Part shown: piece after piece, positions 1 through 5,321 of the stretch
How the letters are laid out: each line of letters starts with the position of its first letter
Position numbering within the stretch: position 1 is the stretch's first letter
The notes under the pieces: model-generated
Databases searched by the model: none
Seen by the model: only the letters and a program-made list of their open reading frames with translations
Told to the model about the DNA's origin: nothing
Origin: Chitinophagaceae bacterium
Lineage (GTDB): Bacteria > Bacteroidota > Bacteroidia > Chitinophagales > Chitinophagaceae
NCBI GenBank assembly: GCA_025362915.1
Contig: JANYEU010000086.1
Span: forward strand, 1 to 5,379
Length of the DNA: 5,379 bases
Reading direction: 5' to 3'
Made by a program: the position numbers and the translations under genes

Positions 1-139
1 GGTGGTGGAACGATGTTTCGCATGGCTTGACAAATGCAGGAGACTTTGGAAGAACTGTGAACGCAAACTCAATACAAGCCTACAATTCATGGTACTCGCA
101 TTTATCGCCATCATACTCAGAAGATTATGAACAGGTTCT
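1..139 (+). mobile_element. 3' end of an IS5-family insertion sequence (partial)
   Basis: The window opens inside an insertion sequence. The evidence is the transposase C-terminus at 2-130 and an abrupt break in the leucine-rich-repeat gene that resumes at about 140 on the other strand. The right end probably lies at 138-140. The stop codon is followed by ACAGGTTCTAA, so the inverted terminal repeat read inwards would begin (A)GAACCTGTTCATAATC. A 3-bp target copy TAA (139-141) or a neighbouring TA would fit the short target duplications known for IS5-family subgroups, but the left end is outside the window, so neither the repeat nor the duplication can be confirmed. The stop codon lies under 10 bp from the presumed end, as expected of these compact elements. 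Confidence 0.8.
2..130 (+). CDS. IS5-family DDE transposase, C-terminal fragment
   Basis: This is the last 42 codons of a transposase whose 5' part lies left of the window; the stop is TGA at 128-130. The translation begins VVERCFAWLDKCRRLWKNCE and ends FIAIILRRL. The pattern VER-x-FAWLDK-x-RRL-x(4)-ER is the conserved C-terminal signature of IS5-family transposases, and the glutamate of VVER is normally taken as the E of the DDE triad that binds metal during cut-and-paste transposition. Nothing in the fragment is broken, so the element could be intact outside the window. The family call is firm from the motif; the subgroup (IS427-like or IS1031-like) is only inferred from length and ends. 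It runs opposite to the gene it interrupts. Confidence 0.85.
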   Translation: MVERCFAWLDKCRRLWKNCERKLNTSLQFMVLAFIAIILRRL

Positions 140-579
140 AAGTAAGCAGGAATAGTTCCAGTAAGCAAGTTCTGATACAAAAAAAATTTCTCTAAATTGA
201 GTAAATTACCTATCGAAGAAGGGATTGTTCCTGTAAGCTTATTGTTATTCAAACAAAGAATTTTCAGATTCGTTAACCTTTCCAAGGAAGAAGGAATAGT
301 TTCCACCAAGTTATTACTATTATTTTTATTGAAAACACTTCTGTCTAATTGGATTTCAACTACTCTTCCATCTCTCAAAAATATGCCCCACCAAGTTCTA
401 ACAGGCTTACTCGTTAACCAGTTAGTATGATTAGACCAGTTTGCCCCACCTGTACTATCGTATAAATCTACTAAGGCAAGGCTGTCTTGTGTGTTTACTT
501 GAGCCCTTATATTCTGGATTGTAAAGCAAAAAAGGATAGCAAGTGCTGCTACAGCATACTTAGGTCTTAAAAGTTTCAT
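138..579 (-). pseudogene. Secreted leucine-rich-repeat protein, N-terminal part, interrupted by an IS
   Basis: The ATG at 579-577 opens a frame read leftwards that stays open to the window edge, but the native protein ends at the IS junction after about 146 residues. Residues 1-26 form a signal peptide: basic MKLLRPK, a hydrophobic core AVAALAILFCF, and a likely cleavage after IRA. Then comes an N-terminal cap, LALVDLYDSTGGANWSNHTN (about 34-53), a form very common ahead of leucine-rich repeats in secreted Bacteroidota proteins. Plant-type repeats follow from about residue 94, with the pattern L-x2-L-x2-L-x-L-x2-N-x-L-TGTIP-x2-IGNL seen in LTNLKILCLNNNKLTGTIP and LNLEKFFLYQNLLTGTIP. Such proteins usually have many repeats and often a C-terminal sorting domain; those parts would lie beyond the IS. 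Past the junction the frame enters antisense IS sequence (EPVHNLLSMMAINAS) with no stop before base 1, so a chimeric product is possible. A weak -7-like TATTATTG sits 40 bp upstream (627-620). The specific role is unknown; adhesion or glycan contact is only a guess from the fold. Confidence 0.85.
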
Positions 580-651
580 AAAGGCAATTAATTGTTTTGA
601 AGAATGAATTGTTTTTTTGCAATAATACTTATTATTGATTGATTAAAGTTT

Positions 652-743
652 TCTGAATCAGGATTAGATTGATTGTAGGATTAGAAAGATTAGTTCGCTC
701 ATTAATCTTACATATCCTCTAATCCTAATAATCCTGATTCAGA
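652..743. repeat. 92-bp imperfect inverted repeat (intergenic hairpin)
   Basis: The outer arms are a perfect 15-bp match: TCTGAATCAGGATTA at 652-666 and its complement at 729-743. The inner arms AAGATTA (686-692) and TAATCTT (703-709) close a 10-bp loop at 693-702. Between them both arms carry shuffled copies of GGATTAG/GATTAG, so the 92 bp can fold in more than one register. It lies 73 bp upstream of the leucine-rich-repeat start codon. There is no T-run beside it, which argues against a simple terminator. From memory, repeats built on CTGAATCAGGATT are frequent between genes in Bacteroidota genomes; I infer this is one of them. Confidence 0.75.
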
Positions 744-781
744 TAAACTACCCAATAAACAATATGTTCCTATTCGGGGAG

Positions 782-794
782 ATCCTTACAGGAT
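782..794. repeat. Short inverted repeat ATCCT-TAC-AGGAT
   Basis: A perfect 5-bp stem with a 3-nt loop lies inside GGGGAGATCCTTACAGGATG, just left of the 21-bp array. It resembles a shrunken version of the GATCCTT...AGGATGACA dispersed palindromes seen in many bacterial intergenic regions. At this size chance is a fair alternative, and no function can be assigned. Confidence 0.3.
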
Positions 795-802
795 GACAAA
801 CA

Positions 803-1159
803 GACACTGCGCAATCTCCCTCTAAAACACGCCAATTGTAGTAGCAGCTTTGCCGAATCTACCGCAAATCCTGCGTGTTCCATCATTAATTTGGCGAGTT
901 CCGAGGCAAATCACGCGGGTTTTGTGTCGTGGAGGCGCTTCTCCAAGGCGTGGAGGCGCATCCACGAGTCAAAGAGGGGCTTCCACAGGTCATGGAGGCG
1001 GTTCCACGTGTCGGAACACGCCATCCACGTGGCGTGGAGGGGAAGCCACGGGCTGGAGATGCGCCTCTCCAACACGGAATACGCGTGATTTATCTCGGAA
1101 CATGCGTAACTTATCTTGCACGAAGCGCATTTTGTGGGGCATTACGCATGTTTTAAGGA
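803..1159. repeat. Array of 17 degenerate tandem units, each exactly 21 bp, with a GC-rich core
   Basis: Cutting the stretch every 21 bp from 803 puts a GC-rich tetramer at unit positions 7-10 in all 17 units: GCGC, CGCC, TGCC, TGCG, GGCG, CGCG, GCGC, GCGC, GGGC, GCGG, CGCC, GGGA, GCGC, CGCG, TGCG, AGCG, CGCA. The spacing never slips over 357 bp. The core is usually preceded by purines (GGAG, GGAA, AAAT) and followed by pyrimidine-rich TTCC or TCCAC. The rough consensus GGAACACGCG-TNTTCCA is close to a palindrome. Several units are clear imperfect palindromes, for example GTGGAGGCGCATCCAC (950-965) and GGAGATGCGCCTCTCC (1055-1070). The central units (929-1075) are GC-rich and most alike; both flanks are more diverged and AT-richer. 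Period and core are seen directly. Its role (protein-binding array, structured RNA, selfish repeat or coding heptapeptide repeat) is not known to me. Confidence 0.85.
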
Positions 1160-1179
1160 TGGCTATTTACCATACTTAG
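850..1179 (+). CDS. Doubtful 109-codon heptapeptide-repeat reading frame within the 21-bp array
   Basis: A TTG at 850 opens a frame to TAG at 1177-1179. Because the array period is 21 bp, the product repeats every 7 residues: LRVPSLI WRVPRQI, then GASPRRG GASTSQR, then later TRDLSRN MRNLSCT. It is rich in Arg, Ser, Gly and Thr, and has no signal peptide or recognised domain. Against its being a gene: the other two plus-strand frames are also open over much of the array (891-1088 and 929-1156), the start is a rare TTG with no plausible ribosome-binding site, and the conserved feature is a near-palindromic DNA core rather than a fixed set of residues. I list it so the possibility is on record, but think it more likely a by-product of a stop-poor tandem repeat. 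Confidence 0.12.
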   Translation: MPNLPQILRVPSLIWRVPRQITRVLCRGGASPRRGGASTSQRGASTGHGGGSTCRNTPSTWRGGEATGWRCASPTRNTRDLSRNMRNLSCTKRILWGITHVLRMAIYHT

Positions 1180-1347
1180 GTCTCCAAATGTTAAGGGGTC
1201 AGAGGGGTCAAAATGCGTAAAGTATTGATAATAGCCTTCGTTATATATATGATTAATAAGCACTATAGCTTTTTGCTTACTTTTTTCGGTAAATAGATAG
1301 TGTACCATCCAAATAAACCTGTGACCTTTAGTACGGAACTTTCTCAC
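1153..1347 (-). CDS. Doubtful 64-codon open reading frame, no recognised family
   Basis: GTG at 1347-1345 reads leftwards to a TAA overlapping the end of the 21-bp array. The product begins MRKFRTKGHRFIWMVHYLFT and is basic and aromatic at the N-terminus, with a more acidic tail containing HFDPSDPLTFGDLS. It has no signal peptide, no hydrophobic segment long enough to span a membrane, and resembles no family I know. The GTG start lacks a clear ribosome-binding site. Its 3' end runs through the GGGGTCAGA direct repeat and into the array, which would be odd for a conserved gene. It could be chance in AT-rich DNA or the remains of a decayed gene. Confidence 0.15.
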   Translation of the reverse strand: MRKFRTKGHRFIWMVHYLFTEKSKQKAIVLINHIYNEGYYQYFTHFDPSDPLTFGDLSMVNSHP

Positions 1348-1452
1348 AAAAACTAGTTTCTAACGCTTGTCATGGAAATCTACAGTATGCCTGGTTTGGC
1401 TTCAAAATTCAACACATTACAAAACACAACAGTCTGAAAGTCTGGGGGTATT
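1160..1452. other. Unassigned intergenic stretch between the 21-bp array and the lptD terminator
   Basis: I see no convincing gene, tRNA or known RNA here. It holds a 9-bp tandem duplication, GGGGTCAGA/GGGGTCAAA (1195-1203 and 1204-1212). It also holds the right half of a gapped inverted pair: GGATGGCTATTTACC at 1157-1171 faces GGTAAATAG (1288-1296) and CCATCC (1305-1310). From 1348 to 1440 the sequence is plain, with no arms, motifs or long open frames. Confidence 0.5.
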
Positions 1453-1499
1453 AAAAAATAAGAGGCAGTGGGGAAGGTAAAACTTTTTTAATGCCTCTT
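1453..1499 (-). terminator. Probable intrinsic terminator of lptD
   Basis: Read on the minus strand, AAGAGGCA (1499-1492) pairs with TGCCTCTT (1467-1460) to form an 8-bp stem closing a 24-nt loop, followed at once by ATTTTTTAA (1459-1451). A shorter inner pairing of TAAAA with TTTTA may compact the loop. It lies about 60 bp past the lptD stop codon, the expected place and orientation. The loop is large for a classic intrinsic terminator, hence moderate confidence. Confidence 0.6.
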
Positions 1500-1502
1500 T
1501 TC

Positions 1503-1558
1503 TTTTGACTTTCGACTCTTGACTCTTGACTCTCAACTTACGACTTACGACTTATCTT
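1503..1558. repeat. 7-bp tandem repeat run, eight degenerate units, directly after the lptD stop
   Basis: The units are TTTTGAC, TTTCGAC, TCTTGAC, TCTTGAC, TCTCAAC, TTACGAC, TTACGAC and a decayed TTATCTT. On the lptD-sense strand they read GTCGTAA, GTCGTAA, GTTGAGA, GTCAAGA, GTCAAGA, GTCGAAA, GTCAAAA, each beginning GT(C/T). The run starts at the base next to the lptD stop codon and ends just before the terminator. From memory, heptamer runs of the GTCGTAA/GTCAAAA type occur downstream of genes in many Bacteroidota; their role is not established to my knowledge. Confidence 0.8.
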
Positions 1559-4303
1559 CTAATACGTAGAAAAAGACCTGCTTCTGTTGATGCGAAGATC
1601 GCGGAGGATGCCCGCCTTGGGGTTGATGGTGATGTTGAAGGAACGGTATAAACCAATGGGGGTTACGTTGATGGCCATCTGCCAGCAGTGCATTTCGCGG
1701 GTGATGAACATACTGACAGATTGCACCTTGTTTGCGGTGAAATCAAAATAACCCGTGCCGCCCATCTTCCATTTTTCAGTAAGGTTAAAGTCTCCATTAA
1801 AGTTAATGCTCGATGTAAACACGTTTTTATACACGTAGTTGGGCTGTAATTGCTTGGAGAAATTGAGCGAGTAGGAAAGCGTTACAGACCATGGTATATT
1901 AAAATCTGTAAACTCTGCTGGGTTGCTCCGGGCATATTGCAGTTGCTGTTGTTGTTCCTCTGGCGTCATAAATGGATCTAACGGAATGCTGTCCTTACCA
2001 GTTTTTCCATCCTTTGTCTTGCTTTTAAAAGAAGTGGATATGGCCACGTTCCCTTGTACAATACGACCCAAATTCAGGTCTTTACCCGTCCAGTAATATT
2101 TTTTTAGTGGAAATCCATTTTTATCAACCGCATAAGGATCGAGGGTAAGGTTGGAAGTAATGTTTACCACCTTAAACAAAGTACTTCTGGCGTAGATGCC
2201 GATATTGCTAAGGGCAAAACTATCTGCCAGCAGGTTGTATGAACCACTAAACCCAAAGCCATCTATCAGTTTTACCTTCTTGGTAGCATCCTTCTTGGTG
2301 GTATCTTGCAAATCCCTCACCTTCATTTCCAAGGTATTGTCTATCCCAAAACTTACGGCACCAGAATTTCCTTCACCAAAAGCACCGGGTGTTACACCAT
2401 CAAACCTAGAAAACCTCAAGTAATGACCCTTACTGTTAATAGGATTGCTAATAGTGTCTACCTGTACGGTATAAAAGTTCTGGCTCGATAAATCAGGGGT
2501 GTAGCTAAACCCAATACTTGGTCTCACCTCGTGCCTGATTGCTACAATATTGCTCTTTTTGCCAAAGGTATAAGTGCCAAATATGCGGGTATTGGCACTT
2601 GCGCCAAAGCTCATCTGATTGCCCGTAAAGAATCCCTTTGTAATGATGGTATCTATCTTATTGTTTGCTACATCCCACCTTCTCAGGATGGATTGCCCAT
2701 ACCATTTCTGCGAAAAAGAAATACTGGGCGATAGGGTAACCGGCCCCAAGGATGGTAGCGATAAAGAAATGGGAATACTGTGTGTGGCACCCCACTGCAA
2801 AGTGTCCAACATTCTTTTAAGGCTGAAGGCGGTATCATAAAAGGCCAGTTCGTTTGTTAGGTTACCGCTGTATCCTACACCTAGCTTCTCATACCATTTT
2901 GGGGTACCTATCAATTCCTTGCTTTGAAAAGGATAAAAAGTAACCACGCTTCCAGTTATTGTAGGCAATATCAGGTTTACCAAATGTGTTGCACTATTCT
3001 GGCTATGGTTTAAGGAAAGCGACACATTTGCCTTATCCTTAAAGTTTCTGGAATAGTTTATTGAAGAACCCAATTGGTTTTGGTAATTGATAAAAGGATT
3101 GTTTTGTACCGTAGAATTATACTTGGTACTACCAAAATGTACGTTGGCACTAAAGTTAGTACCCGGCCTAACCCGCTGATCCTGGCTATGACTCCAGTCT
3201 ATCATATACGAGTTGCTGGTTGTAAACTCATCCGGACCAGACGTTCCTGCATACGTAGGCGCATTCAAGGATTTAGTCTTTTGGATGGTAACATCAAGGT
3301 TGCCTTGGTATCTATAACGCTTTATATATCTGGGACTTAACCTTAGCATCCATCCACCATAAGAATATAAATCGCTACGGGCGGTTACATCCAGATTATC
3401 ATTAAATACCTTGTAATAGCCCAACCCTTGCAATCCTAAACCATAGTTTTCGCTTACGGCAAAGGCTGGTGGCAATACACCCGAATGTCTTCCCTGCGCC
3501 AATGGAAAAATGCCAAAAGGAATACCAATGGGCAATGGAACACCTTCCACTTCGGGGGTTACAGGCCCTGTTACAGCCAGCTTATTGGTAACCATCTTTA
3601 TTTTGCGCGCCCGGAATGCAAAGTGAGGCGTATCCAGATTGCAGGTGGTAAACCTTGCCCTATAACCATAAAAATCTGTTTTGTTTACCTTCTTTAATAC
3701 CTGTGCATTTACATACATTTCCCCATCTTGCAAATAAGTATTCTGGGTAAGCCCCTTTAATGTTTTCAAGCTAAAAAGAATAGAATCACTGATGGTCTTG
3801 GTTGCACCCTGCGTAAGATTTGGTTTGCTGTAAGGATTGCCGGTGGTATCTTTTGCCCCATAAGCCTGCACTATCTGCGTGCCCGAATTGTATTTGATGG
3901 TTGCAGCATCCAGATTTACATCCTTATTGGATACCTTGGCTTTGCCATATAACGTAAATTCTTTGGTGGGAATGATGAGTACGCCAGAATCTGATGCTTC
4001 GTAATTGATGGGTGCATCCAAACTATCCTTTGAAATATTGAGGGTATCTATCTTTTGTACAGAATCTGTCTTATTACCCAAAGAAGTATCTACTATTGCA
4101 TCCTTTGGAGAAAGTAAATTAGATTTTAAACCCTTTTGCTGGATATTAAGTCTGGGAATGGTATCATAAGAAAGAAAGTCTTTGTTGGAAGAAGACAAGG
4201 AAGGCAATCCACTTGCTGTTAATTGCAACACAATTACGAACAAACTTATCCAAGCTATGGATGCCCGGATTGTTTTTACTTTATTTTTACACAGTTCCTT
4301 CAT
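1559..4303 (-). CDS. lptD: LptD-like outer-membrane LPS assembly protein
   Basis: This 914-residue protein is the expected outer-membrane translocon of the Lpt pathway, which takes lipopolysaccharide from the periplasmic bridge and inserts it in the outer leaflet, normally with the lipoprotein LptE. Residues 12-30 (RASIAWISLFVIVLQLTAS) form an export signal after a basic start. A variable Ser/Asp/Lys-rich linker runs to about 92. An LptA/OstA-like beta-jellyroll follows at about 95-245, starting DSLDAPINYEASDSGVLIIP and including DAATIKYNSGTQIVQAYGAK and CNLDTPHFAFRARKIKMV. The strongest family mark is PEVEGVPLPIGIPFGIFPLA then GRHSGVLPP (about 250-279), the entry to the barrel. The rest is a long barrel of alternating aromatic/polar strands, with FNIPWSVTLSYSLNFSK near 805 and a basic end, RDLRINRSR. 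Only three cysteines are visible (C5, C221 and one in MHCWQM near the end), so the two-disulfide pattern of E. coli LptD cannot apply. The length is usual for Bacteroidota and the frame is intact. The ATG at 4303-4301 is the only start that keeps the signal peptide. Confidence 0.92.
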   Translation of the reverse strand: MKELCKNKVKTIRASIAWISLFVIVLQLTASGLPSLSSSNKDFLSYDTIPRLNIQQKGLKSNLLSPKDAIVDTSLGNKTDSVQKIDTLNISKDSLDAPINYEASDSGVLIIPTKEFTLYGKAKVSNKDVNLDAATIKYNSGTQIVQAYGAKDTTGNPYSKPNLTQGATKTISDSILFSLKTLKGLTQNTYLQDGEMYVNAQVLKKVNKTDFYGYRARFTTCNLDTPHFAFRARKIKMVTNKLAVTGPVTPEVEGVPLPIGIPFGIFPLAQGRHSGVLPPAFAVSENYGLGLQGLGYYKVFNDNLDVTARSDLYSYGGWMLRLSPRYIKRYRYQGNLDVTIQKTKSLNAPTYAGTSGPDEFTTSNSYMIDWSHSQDQRVRPGTNFSANVHFGSTKYNSTVQNNPFINYQNQLGSSINYSRNFKDKANVSLSLNHSQNSATHLVNLILPTITGSVVTFYPFQSKELIGTPKWYEKLGVGYSGNLTNELAFYDTAFSLKRMLDTLQWGATHSIPISLSLPSLGPVTLSPSISFSQKWYGQSILRRWDVANNKIDTIITKGFFTGNQMSFGASANTRIFGTYTFGKKSNIVAIRHEVRPSIGFSYTPDLSSQNFYTVQVDTISNPINSKGHYLRFSRFDGVTPGAFGEGNSGAVSFGIDNTLEMKVRDLQDTTKKDATKKVKLIDGFGFSGSYNLLADSFALSNIGIYARSTLFKVVNITSNLTLDPYAVDKNGFPLKKYYWTGKDLNLGRIVQGNVAISTSFKSKTKDGKTGKDSIPLDPFMTPEEQQQQLQYARSNPAEFTDFNIPWSVTLSYSLNFSKQLQPNYVYKNVFTSSINFNGDFNLTEKWKMGGTGYFDFTANKVQSVSMFITREMHCWQMAINVTPIGLYRSFNITINPKAGILRDLRINRSRSFSTY

Positions 4304-4384
4304 ATTGTGAGGGACAAAAATAGTCGGTAAACCAACTGTAGCCTAACGAAAGGTATAATATTAACTACTTTAACTTTTATAGAC
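4304..4384. promoter_or_regulatory. Divergent promoter region between lptD and the amidase gene
   Basis: This 81-bp gap is the only space for both promoters. Rightwards, TAACTTTT (4371-4378) is one base from the Bacteroidota -7 element TAnnTTTG, but lies only 6 bp from the amidase start. Leftwards, TATTTTTG (4322-4315) matches the -7 consensus exactly, but lies 11 bp from the lptD start codon. Both would give very short or leaderless transcripts, and no well-spaced TTG -33 box is present for either. No Shine-Dalgarno sequence precedes either gene, as is usual in this phylum. The gap as promoter region is likely; the exact boxes are weak. Confidence 0.4.
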
Positions 4385-5308
4385 ATGATGACGAGAAAAC
4401 ATACACTGCTGTACATGCTTGGCTTTTGTGTATTACTTTTAACCTCCTTTTCTACGAAAGATGCTAACCAGAGATCAAGATTAAGAAAGATTGTGATTGA
4501 TGCGGGGCATGGCGGACACGATAGCGGTGCACCTGGAAAGTACTCTAATGAGAAGGATATTGCACTGGCCATTTCCTTGAAATTGGAGGAAATGATGAAA
4601 GACCAGATACCTGATATTGAAGTGGTATTGACCAGAAGAACGGATGTATTTGACTCGCCAATTGAGAAAGCGAAGATTGCCAACCAAGCCAAAGGAGATT
4701 TATTTGTTTGCATTCACTGCAATAGTGCCGACCCGATCAGGCATAGTGAATTTGTAGGCTATAAAACTGAAACCTACAAAAAGGGACATAAAAAGCATAC
4801 CCGAGAAGTAAAACAATACCACACATACAGTTCTCCAAATCCAGCAAAAGGAACGGAAACCTATATATGGGGGGCGCACAGGAATGATTTGAAGGAGCTA
4901 GCCATGAAGGAGAATCAGAGTTTGTACTTGGATAGTACCACGGCAAAATCGGTGGAAGGATTCGATGTGGAATCTCCGGAGAAGATGAATTATATCAACC
5001 TGAAAACCCGCCAGTACTTCGACAGGAGTGCTTATTTGGCACTAACCATACAACAAGAATTTGCAAAAGCAGGTCGTATAAACAGGGATGCATTGCAAAG
5101 GCAAGTGGGTATCTGGGTATTGCAAGCAGTGGCAATGCCAGCTGTGTTGGTAGAAACAGGTTATATATCTAACCCAGAGGAAGAAGATTATTTGAATAGC
5201 CCTACCGGGCAAACCGAGATAGCGCAATCAATTATCAATGCCATCAGGCGTTACCGTACATCTTTAGACAACAAAACAATTAGTACAGATTTGAATAGTG
5301 CGAAGTAG
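4385..5308 (+). CDS. Exported zinc N-acetylmuramoyl-L-alanine amidase (Amidase_3 family)
   Basis: This 307-residue enzyme cleaves the amide bond between N-acetylmuramic acid and L-alanine of the stem peptide, for cell separation or wall remodelling in the periplasm. Residues 7-22 are a hydrophobic export signal; C15 does not sit in a good lipobox (LGFC), so a lipoprotein is unlikely. The catalytic domain spans about 34-292. Zinc ligands are H42 in KIVIDAGHGGHDSGA, E56 in SNEKDIALAISLKL, and H111 in DLFVCIHCNSAD; the catalytic glutamate is E257 in PAVLVETGYISNPEEEDYL. All are present, so it should be active. Residues about 122-157 (GYKTETYKKGHKKHTREVKQ onward) form a Lys/His-rich insert before GTETYIWGAH, seen in Bacteroidota relatives. 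There is no SPOR, LysM or AMIN wall-binding domain. Tandem ATGs at 4385 and 4388 make the start uncertain by one codon. It is divergent from lptD and ends just before a strong terminator, so it is probably monocistronic. Confidence 0.93.
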   Translation: MMTRKHTLLYMLGFCVLLLTSFSTKDANQRSRLRKIVIDAGHGGHDSGAPGKYSNEKDIALAISLKLEEMMKDQIPDIEVVLTRRTDVFDSPIEKAKIANQAKGDLFVCIHCNSADPIRHSEFVGYKTETYKKGHKKHTREVKQYHTYSSPNPAKGTETYIWGAHRNDLKELAMKENQSLYLDSTTAKSVEGFDVESPEKMNYINLKTRQYFDRSAYLALTIQQEFAKAGRINRDALQRQVGIWVLQAVAMPAVLVETGYISNPEEEDYLNSPTGQTEIAQSIINAIRRYRTSLDNKTISTDLNSAK

Positions 5309-5321
5309 AAGGAAATCGATA

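Noticed and set aside
197..430. 77-codon plus-strand open frame starting with TTG
   Set aside because: It lies antisense to the leucine-rich-repeat gene, whose signal peptide, cap and repeats are unmistakable; the plus-strand product resembles nothing.
555..567. 13-bp word CATACTTAGGTCT repeated at 1171-1183
   Set aside because: A single 13-bp match within 5.4 kb is not far from chance expectation; the flanks share nothing and the first copy lies inside a coding region.
620..627. Promoter -7 box TATTATTG for the leucine-rich-repeat gene (minus strand)
   Set aside because: It is one mismatch from TAnnTTTG but has no TTG at a fitting -33 distance, and the region is so AT-rich that such matches are common.
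803..1159. CRISPR array
   Set aside because: The 21-bp units are contiguous with no unique spacers, the units are not near-identical, and no cas gene is present.
1559..4303. LptD as a TonB-dependent or other outer-membrane porin
   Set aside because: The OstA-like N-terminal domain plus the PEVEGVPLPIG and GRHSG motifs ahead of the barrel are specific to LptD; there is no TonB box or plug domain.
4385..4450. Amidase as a lipoprotein, from C15 in the signal region
   Set aside because: The residues before the cysteine are LGF, which does not fit the [LVI]-[AST]-[GA]-C lipobox, and hydrophobic sequence continues after it.
4300..4713. 137-codon minus-strand open frame
   Set aside because: It is the antisense shadow of the amidase gene, whose zinc ligands and catalytic glutamate fix the real frame. 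Its end overlaps the lptD start only by chance.
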